Of a DNA stretch of 64,000 nt, positions 23,877 to 33,069 are shown in pieces (within the stretch, counting starts at the first letter, position 1; each line of letters starts with the position of its first letter). Origin of the DNA: Bradyrhizobium sediminis. GTDB lineage: Bacteria > Pseudomonadota > Alphaproteobacteria > Rhizobiales > Xanthobacteraceae. The DNA lies in contig NZ_CP076134.1 in assembly GCF_018736085.1 (NCBI RefSeq), positions 4,846,501 through 4,910,500 on the forward strand, in the 5' to 3' direction. A program made the translations under genes and the position numbers. The notes beneath the pieces were generated by a model. That model was not told the DNA's origin and did not search any database. It was given only the letters and a program-made list of their open reading frames with translations.

Positions 23877-26843
23877 ATGTTGATCAAGCGAAGAGATGGA
23901 TCCGCAAATAGGGCGCGTTTGCAGGGTATCGCCGCAGGCCTGGCTTCGGGCGTTCTCGACCGCCGCACGTTCCTGCGCCGGTCAGGCCTCGCCGCAGGCG
24001 CCGGCGCTGCGCTCGGCCTGATGCCGCTCGGCTCGGTGCGCAAGGCGCAGGCCGGTCCGCAGATCATGGGCGCACCGACCGAACTCAAGAAGAACATCTG
24101 CACGCATTGCTCGGTCGGGTGCTCCGTGATTGCCGAAGTCCAGAACGGCGTCTGGGTCGGCCAGGAGCCGGCCTGGGACAGCCCGATCAATCGCGGCTCG
24201 CATTGCGCCAAGGGCGCGGCGGTGCGCGAGCTCGTGCACGGCGACCGCCGCCTGAAATACCCGATGAAGCTGGTCAACGGCGAATGGCAGAAGGTGTCGT
24301 GGGACCTGGCCATCAACGAGATCGGCGACAAGATGATGGAGATTCGCGCCAAGTCCGGCGCCGATTCCGTCTATCTGCTCGGCTCGGCGAAGTTCTCCAA
24401 CGAAGGCGCCTATTTGTACCGCAAGTTCGCGGCGTTCTGGGGCACCAACTCCGTCGATCACCAGGCCCGTATCTGCCATTCGACCACCGTCGCCGGCGTC
24501 GCCAATACCTGGGGCTACGGCGCGATGACCAACTCCTACAACGACATCCGAAACTCGAAGACGGTCATCTTCATGGGATCGAATGCCGCCGAAGCGCATC
24601 CGGTATCCTTGCAGCACATCCTGTCCGGCAAGGAGCTCAACCGCGCCAACGTGTTCGTGCTCGACCCGCGCTTCACCCGCACCGCCGCCCACGCCACCGA
24701 ATATGTCAGGTTCCGCAGCGGCACCGACATCGCGGTGATCTGGGGCATGCTGCACCACATCTTCAACAACGGCTGGGAAGACAAGCAGTTCATCGCGCAG
24801 CGCGTCTACGGCATGGACCAGATCCGCGCCGAAGTCGCCAAGTGGACGCCCGAAGAAGTCGAACGCGTGACCGGAATTCCCGGCGACCAGCTGAAGAAGG
24901 TCGCCGAGACCTTCGCCAAGCAGCGGCCCTCGACCTTCATCTGGTGCATGGGCGGCACCCAGCACACCGTCGGCACCGCCAACGTCCGCGCTTATTGCGA
25001 TCTGTTGCTGGCAACCGGCAATGTCGGCGTGTTCGGCGGCGGCGCCAACATCTTCCGCGGCCATTGCAACGTGCAGGGCGCGACCGATCTCGGCCTCGAT
25101 ATCACGACGCTGCCGCTCTATTACGGCCTGGTCGAGGGCGCCTGGAAGCACTGGGCGCGGGTCTGGGAGGTCGGATACGATTACCTGCAGTCGCGCTTCG
25201 ACGAAGTGCCGGCCAAGGCGGGCCGTCCGGCCCGCACCCGCAAGCAGAACATGGAGCTGCCGGGCATCCCGTCGACCCGCTGGTTCGATGCGACGCTCGC
25301 CAATCCCGACGACGTCGACCAGCGCGACAGCCTGAAGGCCATGATCATCATGGGGCATGGCGGCAATACCGTGCCGCGCATGACCGAAATGGTGAAGGGC
25401 CTCGAGAAGCTCGAACTGCTTGTCGTCGCCGACCCGCATCCGACGACGTTCGCCGCGATCTCCGAGCGCAAGAACGGCACCTATCTCTTGCCGGCCTGCA
25501 CCCAGTTCGAGACATCGGGCTCGCGCACGGCTTCCAACCGTTCGCTGCAGTGGGGCGAGCAGATCGTCAAGCCGATCTTCGAATCGAAGGACGATTACGA
25601 GATCATCTACCGGCTTTCGGTGAAGCTCGGCTTTGCGGACGCGATGTTCAAGAACATCAAGGTCGAGAACAATCGCCCCGTTCCGGAGGACCTGCTGCGC
25701 GAAATCAACCGCGGCGGATTCTCGACCGGCTATTCCGGCCAGTCGCCGGAGCGGCTGAAAACGCATATGAAGAACCAGGGCAAGTTCGACCTGGTGACCC
25801 TGCGCGCCAAGACCGACGAGCCCGAGATCGGCGGCGACTATTACGGCCTGCCGTGGCCGTGCTGGGGGACGCCCGCGATCAAGCATCCCGGCACGCACAC
25901 GCTCTACAACACCAACCTTCACGCCAAGGATGGCGGCGGCACGTTCCGCGCGCGGTTCGGCGTGGTGTATGACGAGAAGCAGCCGGACGGTTCGGTGAAG
26001 AAGGTCAATCTGCTGGCCGAAGGCTCCTACAGCAAGGGTTCGGAGCTGACCGACGGTTATCCCGAATTCACCTATGGCGTGCTCAAGAAGCTCGGCTGGG
26101 ACAAGGACCTCACCGAGGCCGAACTCGCCACCATCAACAAGATCGGCGGCAACAATCCCGACGGCGTCGGCTGGGCGGTCGATCTGTCGGGCGGCATCAT
26201 TCGCGTCACGCTGGAGCATGGCGTGATGGCCTATGGCAACGGCAAGGCTCGCGCGGTGGCGTGGAACCTGCCCGATCCGGTGCCGGTGCATCGCGAGCCG
26301 ATCTACACCCCGCGTCCCGAACTGGTCGCCAAATATCCGACGCGCCCGGACGGCCGTCAGTTCCGCGTCGCCAATCTCGGCTTCTCGATTCAGAAGGCCG
26401 CGGTGGACAAGGGTCTTGCCAAGCAATTCCCGATCATCCTGACCTCGGGACGTCTGGTCGAATACGAAGGCGGCGGCGAGGAAACCCGGTCGAACAAATG
26501 GCTCGCCGAATTGCAGCAGGACATGTTCGTCGAGGTCAACACGGCGGACGCCGCCGATCGCGGCATCAAGGACGGCGGTTGGGTCTGGGTCTTCGGCCCG
26601 GAAAACAGCTCGAAGGCGCGGGTCAAGGCGCTGGTCACCGACCGTGTCGGCAAGGGCGTGGCGTTCATGCCGTTCCACTTCTCCGGCTGGTTCCAGGGCG
26701 TCGACCAGCGCGGCAAATATCCGAAGGGCAACGATCCGATCGTGCTCGGCGAAAGCGTGAACACGATCACGACCTACGGCTACGATCCGGTCACCGGCAT
26801 GCACGAGGGCAAGGTGACCCTGTGCCAGATTCAATCGGCGTGA
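23877..26843 (+). CDS. fdhA: Formate dehydrogenase catalytic (Mo/W-bisMGD) subunit, Cys form
   Basis: This 988-residue protein carries a Tat signal (DRRTFLRRSGLAAGAGAALG, about 28-47). A [4Fe-4S] site is formed by Cys75, Cys78, Cys82 and Cys110, and the metal-ligand position is Cys200 followed by His201 (DHQARICHSTTVAG), where E. coli FdhG has selenocysteine. The molybdopterin domain occupies the rest, ending with the dinucleotide-binding C-terminal domain (MPFHFSGWFQGVD...). It oxidises formate to CO2 in the periplasm as part of a membrane complex with FdhB and FdhC. No fdhD gene lies in the window. Confidence 0.95.
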   Translation: MLIKRRDGSANRARLQGIAAGLASGVLDRRTFLRRSGLAAGAGAALGLMPLGSVRKAQAGPQIMGAPTELKKNICTHCSVGCSVIAEVQNGVWVGQEPAWDSPINRGSHCAKGAAVRELVHGDRRLKYPMKLVNGEWQKVSWDLAINEIGDKMMEIRAKSGADSVYLLGSAKFSNEGAYLYRKFAAFWGTNSVDHQARICHSTTVAGVANTWGYGAMTNSYNDIRNSKTVIFMGSNAAEAHPVSLQHILSGKELNRANVFVLDPRFTRTAAHATEYVRFRSGTDIAVIWGMLHHIFNNGWEDKQFIAQRVYGMDQIRAEVAKWTPEEVERVTGIPGDQLKKVAETFAKQRPSTFIWCMGGTQHTVGTANVRAYCDLLLATGNVGVFGGGANIFRGHCNVQGATDLGLDITTLPLYYGLVEGAWKHWARVWEVGYDYLQSRFDEVPAKAGRPARTRKQNMELPGIPSTRWFDATLANPDDVDQRDSLKAMIIMGHGGNTVPRMTEMVKGLEKLELLVVADPHPTTFAAISERKNGTYLLPACTQFETSGSRTASNRSLQWGEQIVKPIFESKDDYEIIYRLSVKLGFADAMFKNIKVENNRPVPEDLLREINRGGFSTGYSGQSPERLKTHMKNQGKFDLVTLRAKTDEPEIGGDYYGLPWPCWGTPAIKHPGTHTLYNTNLHAKDGGGTFRARFGVVYDEKQPDGSVKKVNLLAEGSYSKGSELTDGYPEFTYGVLKKLGWDKDLTEAELATINKIGGNNPDGVGWAVDLSGGIIRVTLEHGVMAYGNGKARAVAWNLPDPVPVHREPIYTPRPELVAKYPTRPDGRQFRVANLGFSIQKAAVDKGLAKQFPIILTSGRLVEYEGGGEETRSNKWLAELQQDMFVEVNTADAADRGIKDGGWVWVFGPENSSKARVKALVTDRVGKGVAFMPFHFSGWFQGVDQRGKYPKGNDPIVLGESVNTITTYGYDPVTGMHEGKVTLCQIQSA

Positions 26844-26857
26844 GAGGAGAATAAATC

Positions 26858-27454
26858 ATGGCTCGCGTCAAATTTCTTTGTGATGCCGACCGTTGCATCG
26901 AGTGCAACGCCTGCGTGACGGCCTGCAAGAACGAACATGAAGTGCCGTGGGGCATCAATCGCCGCCGCGTCGTCACCATCAATGACGGCAAGCCCGGCGA
27001 ACGCTCGGTGTCGATGGCCTGCATGCATTGCACCGATGCGCCATGCGCCGCGGTCTGCCCGGTGTCGTGCTTCTACACCACCGCCGACGGCGTGGTGCTG
27101 CACTCCAAGGACCTCTGCATCGGCTGCGGCTACTGCTTCTACGCCTGTCCGTTCGGCGCGCCGCAATACCCGAAGGTCGGAAACTTCGGATCGCGCGGCA
27201 AGATGGACAAGTGCACCTATTGCGCCGGCGGACCGGAGGCGGACTCGACGCCGGCCGAATACGCCAAATACGGCGCCAACCGCCTCGCCGAAGGCAAGCT
27301 GCCGATTTGCGCCGAGATGTGCTCGACCAAGGCGCTGCTCGCCGGCGACGGCGCGATCATCGCCGAAATCTACAAGGAACGCGTGATGAAGCGCGGTTAC
27401 GGCTCGGGCATGTGGGGTTGGAAAACCGCCTACGCCGATTCGCCGACCGGCTGA
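26858..27454 (+). CDS. fdhB: Formate dehydrogenase 4Fe-4S electron-transfer subunit
   Basis: This 198-residue protein has four [4Fe-4S] cluster motifs: CIECNACVTACKN, CMHCTDAPCAAVCPV, CIGCGYCFYACPFG and the pair CTYC/CAEMC. It passes electrons from FdhA to the cytochrome b subunit. It has no Tat signal of its own, so it would be co-exported with FdhA. It starts 14 bp after fdhA with GAGGAG upstream. Confidence 0.95.
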   Translation: MARVKFLCDADRCIECNACVTACKNEHEVPWGINRRRVVTINDGKPGERSVSMACMHCTDAPCAAVCPVSCFYTTADGVVLHSKDLCIGCGYCFYACPFGAPQYPKVGNFGSRGKMDKCTYCAGGPEADSTPAEYAKYGANRLAEGKLPICAEMCSTKALLAGDGAIIAEIYKERVMKRGYGSGMWGWKTAYADSPTG

Positions 27455-27523
27455 TGCCAATTGGCGCCGCCCCCCTCGGTGGCGGCGCTCGCGTAACCCG
27501 AACAACCGAAAGGCGTTGTGCAA

Positions 27524-28528
27524 ATGCCAGGCTCACTTTCAACTCTCAAAGCCCTCTGTGCCGCGTTCGCGCTATTGATCGTGTTCGCGCAGCCCGCCGC
27601 GGCGCAGTTGTCCTTCAAGCCCACCGCCGAAGCCGTCCACGAGGACAAGCTCCTGAACGCGCTGAAGGAGGGCGACAAGATCAGCGGCCGGATCACCATT
27701 CCGGATGCGATGGCATCAAGCCTGATCCAGCCCGCCGGCCGCGACTGGCGCGATTTCCACCGCAGCAAGCTGCCGGTCATCGGCGGCGTCGCCATTATCG
27801 GGATGCTGGCTGTGCTTCTGATCTTCATGATGGTGCGCGGCAAGATTCGCATCGACCATGGTTTCGCAGGCACGAATATCCTGCGCTTCGCCAGTTTCGA
27901 ACGTTTCACCCACTGGCTGACGGCGAGCTGCTTCATCATTCTGGCGCTGTCAGGCCTCAACGTCAGTTTCGGCCGCATCCTCATCCTGCCGCTGTTCGGC
28001 GCGGACGCTTTCGCGGCCATGTCGGCCTACGCCAAACTGGCCCATAACTACCTGGCGTTCCCGTTCATGGTCGGCCTCGTGATCATGTTCCTGATCTGGA
28101 TCAAGGATAACATCCCAGGCAAGATCGATCTGGAATGGATGAAGCAGGGCGGCGGCCTGCTGTCCAAGGGTCAACACCCGCCTTCCAAGCGCTTCAACGC
28201 CGGCCAGAAGGGCATCTTCTGGATCGTGATCATCGGCGGCGCGCTGATGTCGGTGTCCGGCTGGTTCCTGCTGTTTCCCTATCTTCCGGCCAACGTCACG
28301 GCGCTGCAGTTCTGGACCGTGATCCATGCCGTGATCGCCATGCTGTTCATCGCCGCCATGATGGCTCACATCTACATCGGCTCGATCGGGATGGAAGGCG
28401 CGTTCGATGCGATGGGAACCGGCGAGGTCGATCTCAACTGGGCCAAGCAGCATCACTCGCTCTGGGTCGAGGAAGAGCAGGCCAAGGGCCACGCGGGAAC
28501 CGCCCCGTCAGCCGTGCCGGCTGAATGA
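27524..28528 (+). CDS. fdhC: Formate dehydrogenase cytochrome b subunit
   Basis: This protein has 334 residues from the ATG at 27524 (a GTG two codons earlier is possible; GAAAGG lies upstream). A cleavable signal (about 5-28, AAAQ) precedes a periplasmic stretch and four membrane helices. Candidate heme histidines are in FERFTHWLTAS, LAHNYLAF, TVIHAVIA and AMMAHIY. It binds two b hemes and hands electrons to quinone. The C-terminus (LNWAKQHHSLWVEEE) is the usual cytoplasmic tail. Confidence 0.93.
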   Translation: MPGSLSTLKALCAAFALLIVFAQPAAAQLSFKPTAEAVHEDKLLNALKEGDKISGRITIPDAMASSLIQPAGRDWRDFHRSKLPVIGGVAIIGMLAVLLIFMMVRGKIRIDHGFAGTNILRFASFERFTHWLTASCFIILALSGLNVSFGRILILPLFGADAFAAMSAYAKLAHNYLAFPFMVGLVIMFLIWIKDNIPGKIDLEWMKQGGGLLSKGQHPPSKRFNAGQKGIFWIVIIGGALMSVSGWFLLFPYLPANVTALQFWTVIHAVIAMLFIAAMMAHIYIGSIGMEGAFDAMGTGEVDLNWAKQHHSLWVEEEQAKGHAGTAPSAVPAE

Positions 28529-28576
28529 GCCGGCCCGGTCAAATTCAACGCTTTGGGTAGTTCTTGGGGTGGTGCC

Positions 28577-28732
28577 ATGAAAGTCTTTCTTACGGCCTTG
28601 GTGTTCGCGGCGGTCGTCGCCGTCGGGATGGCGGTATTTCTCAGCGGCATCCAGCAGCCGAGTTCCGTCGCCTTCACGACCAGCGGCGCCAGGGTCGGCG
28701 ATCCCGGCCACAACCTGGTCGGTCCGGGCTGA
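28577..28732 (+). CDS. 51-residue exported or membrane microprotein downstream of fdhC
   Basis: The gene starts at the ATG at 28577, preceded by GGGGTGG, and ends in TGA at 28732. The protein has a hydrophobic helix (about residues 3-23, VFLTALVFAAVVAVGMAVFL) and a short Gly/Pro-rich tail ending GDPGHNLVGPG. It has the codon usage of its neighbours and sits in the operon between fdhC and DUF971. No family is recognised; a small subunit of the Fdh complex is possible. Confidence 0.6.
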   Translation: MKVFLTALVFAAVVAVGMAVFLSGIQQPSSVAFTTSGARVGDPGHNLVGPG

Positions 28733-28741
28733 CTCCGTCCA

Positions 28742-29128
28742 TTGGGCCCGCCAGACGCCGCGCCGGCGTGGCCGGTCGAAATCCGGCTCGCCAAGGACCG
28801 CCGAACCCTGCATATCGCCTTTGACGACGGCCAGTCGTTCGGCCTTCCCGCCGAACTGCTGCGCGTCACCAGCCCATCCGCCGAAGTGCAGGGTCATTCC
28901 GAAGCCGAACGCAAGACGGTCGGCGGCAAGCGCAACGTGACGATCCTCTCCGTCGATGCCGTCGGCAATTACGCGGTCAGGCTGGGATTCGATGATATGC
29001 ATTCGACCGGCATCTACTCCTGGGCTTTTCTGCACGATCTCGGCGCCAACGCGGAGCGGCGCTTTCAGGACTATCTCGACGATCTCCAGGCCAAGGGCCT
29101 CGACCGCGACCGGCCGGGCATGCGCTAG
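28742..29128 (+). CDS. DUF971 (GBBH-like N-terminal) domain protein
   Basis: This protein has 128 residues from a TTG at 28742. It shows EIRLAKDRRTLHIAFDDGQSFGLPAELLRV, SAEVQGH and a C-terminal FDDMHSTGIYSWAFLHDLG, the compact DUF971 fold that is also seen fused to Mrp-type ATPases. The fold often binds zinc or contacts Fe-S factors. Its presence beside fdh and in the same locus as apbC suggests a role in Fe-S or cofactor maturation (inference). The start is not certain. Confidence 0.85.
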   Translation: MGPPDAAPAWPVEIRLAKDRRTLHIAFDDGQSFGLPAELLRVTSPSAEVQGHSEAERKTVGGKRNVTILSVDAVGNYAVRLGFDDMHSTGIYSWAFLHDLGANAERRFQDYLDDLQAKGLDRDRPGMR

Positions 29129-29210
29129 AGACGGGCGTAAAGCCCGCTTCCGTTGCGCGCCCGCGCGTTATCACTAAGCTCGATCCGCCTTGAACGGACT
29201 GTTATTGCGA

Positions 29211-30524
29211 ATGTTCCGCCCTCGCCCGCAATGCCGTTTCGTGTCCCTCGCCTGCGCCGCCTTGCTGGCCATGGTGCCGCTGGGGGCGACGACGGCCTTC
29301 GCGCAGTTGCGCGGCCATGGCGGGCCGGTGCGGGCGCTGGCGATTTCGCCTGACGGACAGACCGCCGTTACCGGCAGCTTCGATTCGACCGCGATCCGCT
29401 GGTCGCTGACGCGCAATGCGGCCGACCAGGTACTGCATTTCCATGCCGACGCCGTCAACGCCGTGGTGCTGCTCCGGGATGGGCGCGCGGCGACCGCAGG
29501 CGCCGATGGCCGCATCGCGATCTGGACGCCGGGCAGAACCGAGCCCGACGCCGTGCTGGAAGGCCATACCGCACCGATCGCGTCGCTGGCGGCTTCGCCG
29601 GACGGGAGAATGCTGGCCTCGGCGTCGTGGGATCAGACGTTAAGGCTGTGGCCGCTCACCGGCGGCGCGCCGCGCGTGCTGGAAGGGCATGCCCAGAACG
29701 TCAATGGCGTGGCGTTTGCGCCGGATGGCCGCACGCTGGTCAGCGTCGGCTACGATCAGAGCGTCCGGATCTGGCCGCTCTCGGGTCCGGCCGCGCCCAC
29801 CGTGGTTGCGATGCCAAGCCCGCTCAACGCCGTTGCCATCGGTGGCGATGGCGAGATCGCGGCCGGCGGCGCCGATGGCAGGGTCTATTTCCTGACCGGC
29901 AATGGCGCGCGTGCCGGCGCAGCCGCCGCCGGTCCACGGCCGGTGATCTCGCTTGCGATCTCGCCGGATGGCGCGCTGCTGGCCGCAGCCGGTATCGGCG
30001 GATCGGTGGCGATGATCGATCGCAAGACGCGCGAGCTGGCGCGTACGCTGGTCGGCCCGGGACTGCCGGTCTGGTCGGTGGCGTTTCTGCCTGACAGCCG
30101 CACCCTGCTCACCGGCGGCGCCGACAACATCGTCCGGCGCTGGAACGCGGTAACGGGAGAGCCGGTCGATTCGCTTCTGATAGAGGCGGCGGGCGATCCG
30201 CTCGCCGCCTATGCCGGCGACCGCGGCGCCGAGATCTTTCGCGCCTGCGTTGCCTGTCACACGCTCGGCGCCGAACAGGCCAACCGGGCGGGCCCGACCC
30301 TGGCCGGCCTGTTCGGCCGGCGGATCGCCACTGCGCCGGGCTATCATTTCTCCGAAGCCCTCAAGCGCCTCGATATCGTCTGGACGCCGGAGACGGTCTC
30401 GAAATTGTTCGAGATCGGGCCTGCGGCCTATACGCCGGGAACCAAGATGCCCGAGCAGCGCATCGGCTCGGAAGCGGATCGCGCAGCGCTGGTGCAATTC
30501 CTCGCGCGCGCGACCAGGAAGTAG
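29211..30524 (+). CDS. WD40 propeller fused to a C-terminal cytochrome c domain
   Basis: This protein has 437 residues from the ATG at 29211; a TTG seven codons upstream is an alternative. A signal peptide (cleavage near AFAQ) is followed by about seven WD40 blades (to about residue 330) and then a class I cytochrome c domain with CVACH (about 345) and a Met ligand in PGTKMPEQ (about 414). It is a periplasmic electron-transfer scaffold. As the last gene of the fdh series it may dock to the Fdh complex or pass electrons on (inference). Confidence 0.9.
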   Translation: MFRPRPQCRFVSLACAALLAMVPLGATTAFAQLRGHGGPVRALAISPDGQTAVTGSFDSTAIRWSLTRNAADQVLHFHADAVNAVVLLRDGRAATAGADGRIAIWTPGRTEPDAVLEGHTAPIASLAASPDGRMLASASWDQTLRLWPLTGGAPRVLEGHAQNVNGVAFAPDGRTLVSVGYDQSVRIWPLSGPAAPTVVAMPSPLNAVAIGGDGEIAAGGADGRVYFLTGNGARAGAAAAGPRPVISLAISPDGALLAAAGIGGSVAMIDRKTRELARTLVGPGLPVWSVAFLPDSRTLLTGGADNIVRRWNAVTGEPVDSLLIEAAGDPLAAYAGDRGAEIFRACVACHTLGAEQANRAGPTLAGLFGRRIATAPGYHFSEALKRLDIVWTPETVSKLFEIGPAAYTPGTKMPEQRIGSEADRAALVQFLARATRK

Positions 30525-30534
30525 CCGATTCGCT

Positions 30535-31197
30535 CTAGCCCGGCGCCGGCCCGACCATCACATCGATCGCGCCCTTCACGATCGCCTCGAGTTGCCGGCG
30601 CGGCACCCGCGCCCGCGCCCGGATCGCGATGGTGTGGATGGTCGCGGAGGCGATCTGCGCCAGCGCTTGCGGATCGGCCGACGGCGGCAGCTCGCCTTTG
30701 TCCCTGGCGAGGCGGAAGCAGGCGGCGAACGACTTGTCGAGTTCGGCAAATCCTTCCAGCACCATGGCGCGGATCTCGGGATCGGACACCGCTTCCGACG
30801 CCGCAGTCATCACCGTGAAACAGCCGCGCGGTCCGGCATCGCCGGAAAGATAGATGTCGAGCGCTACCGAAAAGATGCGCTGCAGCCTTTTGCGGATCGG
30901 CAATTCGTCCTTGAAGATGTCGATCATCGCCGCGCGGGCGTCGGCGCGGTAGCGCTGGTAGCTCTTGATGTAGAGCTCGCGCTTGTCGCCGAACGCGCCA
31001 TAGAGGCTCGGCCGGTTCATGCCGGTGGCAGCAGCGAGGTCGTCGAGCGAAGTGGCGGCGAAACCTTCCTTGCGGAACAGGTCGAGCGCCTTGCCGAGCG
31101 CCACTTCGGGCTGGTAGGCGCGCGGCCGGCCGCGCCGCTTCGGCGCAACCGCCTCCGATTTGGCGGACGGCGGCGGCCTTGTATTTTTTTGTACCAT
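30535..31197 (-). CDS. TetR/AcrR family transcriptional regulator
   Basis: In this 220-residue protein, the HTH is at about residues 30-75 (LDLFRKEGFAATSLDDLAAATGMNRPSLYGAFGDKRELY), with a basic N-terminal tail (PKRRGRPRAY). The C-terminal ligand-binding domain is helical with a CFTVMTAASEAV segment. It is divergent from the GST gene, with a dyad in between, so it probably represses it and itself in response to an electrophile (inference). Confidence 0.9.
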   Translation of the reverse strand: MVQKNTRPPPSAKSEAVAPKRRGRPRAYQPEVALGKALDLFRKEGFAATSLDDLAAATGMNRPSLYGAFGDKRELYIKSYQRYRADARAAMIDIFKDELPIRKRLQRIFSVALDIYLSGDAGPRGCFTVMTAASEAVSDPEIRAMVLEGFAELDKSFAACFRLARDKGELPPSADPQALAQIASATIHTIAIRARARVPRRQLEAIVKGAIDVMVGPAPG

Positions 31198-31237
31198 TTC
31201 GCAATAAATTCCTTGACCCGATTTATATTATGCGAAA
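31197..31237. promoter_or_regulatory. Dyad between divergent tetR and GST genes
   Basis: tttcgcaataaat (31197-31209) and atttatattatgcgaaa (31221-31237) form an imperfect inverted repeat with outer arms TTTCGCA/TGCGAAA. It lies across the tetR start and the likely GST promoter (TTGACC at 31213), as expected for a TetR operator. Confidence 0.55.
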
Positions 31238-31293
31238 CAGTATAAAAATCAACCCCGGTTCGAGAAGCCGAACCGATGCCAAGGAGGCACCCC

Positions 31294-31938
31294 ATGGACC
31301 TGTATTTCTCGCCGCTGGCCTGCTCGCTGGCGACCCGCATCGCGCTGTACGAAGCCGGCGCCGAGGCCAACTATCTCGAGGTCGATCCGAAGACCAAGGT
31401 CGTGCAGAACGACGGCTCCGATTTCCGGCAGGTCAACCCACTCGGGCTGGTGCCGACGCTGCGCACCGACGACGGGCTGGTGCTCACCGAGAACGCGGCG
31501 ATCCTGCAATATGTCGCTGACCGCTTTCCGCAGGCCGGCATCTCGACCGGTCCCGGCATGGACCGCAGCCGGCTGCATCAATGGCTCTGCTTCATCGGCA
31601 CCGAACTGCACAAGGGCTTGTTCGTGCCGTTGCTCGACAAGACCGCCCCGCCCGAGATGAAGACCCATGTTCTCGGCAAGGGCCTGTCGCGGCTCGACTA
31701 TCTCGACAACTATCTGAAAGGCCGCGAATTCCTGCTCGACCATTTCAGCGTCGCCGACGCCTATCTGGTCACGATCATCAACTGGACCATGGCGACGCCG
31801 CCGATCGAGCTTTCGAAATGGCCGAACGTGAAGGCCTATTACGAGCGGCTGCGCGCGCGCCCGAGCATCGCCAAAGCCTCCGCCGACGAGTTCAAGCTGT
31901 ACCAGGCCGAACTCGCCCGCCACAAGGCGGCGGCGTAA
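31294..31938 (+). CDS. Glutathione S-transferase, beta-class-like
   Basis: This protein has 214 residues from the ATG at 31294, behind AAGGAGG. The thioredoxin-like N-terminal domain has Cys10 (MDLYFSPLAC), VNPLGLVPTL (cis-Pro) and LTENAAILQYV; the C-terminal helical domain ends FKLYQAELARH. Cys10 is the position of the beta-class catalytic Cys. It conjugates glutathione to electrophiles in the cytoplasm. It is divergently paired with a TetR regulator. Confidence 0.93.
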   Translation: MDLYFSPLACSLATRIALYEAGAEANYLEVDPKTKVVQNDGSDFRQVNPLGLVPTLRTDDGLVLTENAAILQYVADRFPQAGISTGPGMDRSRLHQWLCFIGTELHKGLFVPLLDKTAPPEMKTHVLGKGLSRLDYLDNYLKGREFLLDHFSVADAYLVTIINWTMATPPIELSKWPNVKAYYERLRARPSIAKASADEFKLYQAELARHKAAA

Positions 31939-31976
31939 CCGGACGATGCGGCCTGACGCCCGCAACCACGCGGGCG

Positions 31977-32543
31977 TCACTCCGGTCTGGCCAGCAGCCG
32001 CGCTGTCAGGTTCGCCATCGTCTGTCCAAAGATCCTGGAATCGCCCAGCGCCCGCGCCAGCACCAGCGCGCCCTGAATAGTGACCAGCGCATCCGTCGAC
32101 CGCCGCCGCGCCACCCGCGCGCTCAGGCCCGAACGCCCAAGCACGCGCGCCAGCGCATCGTTCCACCTGATAAAGTAACTCTGCACCTGAACCGCGAACA
32201 TGTCCCGCGACGCCCCGAGGGCAAAGACGCCGACCAGACAGACGCGTTGACCGGAGCGGAAATAGCTGTCGACAGCCCCGATCATGGTGGCAACGGCGCG
32301 GGCGGAATCGTCGGACTCGCGCAGCGGTGCGAAGATATTGACCTCGAACCAGCGATCGATCTCGGCCAGCACTTCGGCCGCCATCTGCGCCTTCCCGCCC
32401 GGAAAGAAATGATAGAGACTGCCCTTGCCGAGGCCGGTGGCTTCGCCGAGCAGCGCCAGCATCGCGCCTTCGTAACCGTGCGCGCGAAACACCTCCGCCA
32501 GCAGCGGCAGCAGATCGGCGCGCTCGGAAACCGGTTTTGCCAT
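31977..32543 (-). CDS. TetR family transcriptional regulator
   Basis: This protein has 188 residues from the ATG at 32543 (MAKPVSER). The HTH is at about residues 12-50 (AEVFRAHGYEGAMLALLGEATGLGKGSLYHFFPGGKAQM). The C-terminal domain (LVGVFALGASRDMF) is of the short YxaF/LmrA-like type. Its start is 8 bp after the stop of the DUF1348 gene, so the two form an operon, probably controlled by the palindrome upstream of that operon. Confidence 0.88.
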   Translation of the reverse strand: MAKPVSERADLLPLLAEVFRAHGYEGAMLALLGEATGLGKGSLYHFFPGGKAQMAAEVLAEIDRWFEVNIFAPLRESDDSARAVATMIGAVDSYFRSGQRVCLVGVFALGASRDMFAVQVQSYFIRWNDALARVLGRSGLSARVARRRSTDALVTIQGALVLARALGDSRIFGQTMANLTARLLARPE

Positions 32544-32551
32544 TGGCCGGG

Positions 32552-33019
32552 TCAGAACGGACTCTCGCTCAATCCGGCGACATCGGCCGGACGCGGTCCC
32601 GGCGCGGTCCACAGAAAGCGCCGGTCTTGTTCAGCGATCGGGTGATCGTTGATGCTGGCCTCGCGCCGCCGCATCAGGCCCTTGTCGTCGAATTCCCATT
32701 GCTCGTTGCCGTAGGAGCGGTGCCACTGCCCGGCATCGTCATGCCATTCGTACTGGAAACGCACCGCGATGCGATTTCGATCGAACGCCCAGAGATCCTT
32801 GATCAGGCGATACTCACGCTCCTTCGCCCATTTGCGCGTGAGAAAGGCAACGATCGCCGGCCGGCCCTGCAGGAATTCAGCCCGATTGCGCCACACGCTG
32901 TCCTCGGTATAGGCCAGCGCCACGCGCTCGGGGTCGCGGGAATTCCATGCATCTTCCGCCATGCGGGCCTTCTGGGCGGCGGTCTCCCGCGTGAACGGCG
33001 GCAATGGCGGGCGCGACAT
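32552..33019 (-). CDS. DUF1348 / NTF2-like (SnoaL-type) protein
   Basis: This 155-residue protein has [41 protein letters not shown], then [33 protein letters not shown], a pattern typical of DUF1348. It is a cone-shaped NTF2-like fold that may hydrolyse or isomerise small molecules; no substrate can be read. It is the first gene of the unit with the TetR gene. Confidence 0.88.
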   Translation of the reverse strand: MSRPPLPPFTRETAAQKARMAEDAWNSRDPERVALAYTEDSVWRNRAEFLQGRPAIVAFLTRKWAKEREYRLIKDLWAFDRNRIAVRFQYEWHDDAGQWHRSYGNEQWEFDDKGLMRRREASINDHPIAEQDRRFLWTAPGPRPADVAGLSESPF

Positions 33020-33055
33020 CGAGGCATCTCCAGCTCTGAATACGAGCCGGGACTC

Positions 33056-33069
33056 GTACCGATCGGTAC
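33056..33069. promoter_or_regulatory. Perfect 14-bp palindrome, TetR operator candidate
   Basis: gtaccgatcggtac is an exact palindrome 37 bp upstream of the DUF1348 start. Its size and ACCGATCGGT core fit operators of short TetR repressors, and a tetR gene is second in the operon. Confidence 0.6.

Noticed and set aside
23982..26834. 950-codon open frame antisense to fdhA
   Set aside because: It is a high-GC shadow of fdhA: low-complexity His/Arg/Val-rich translation, no motif, and fdhA is a complete, recognisable enzyme.
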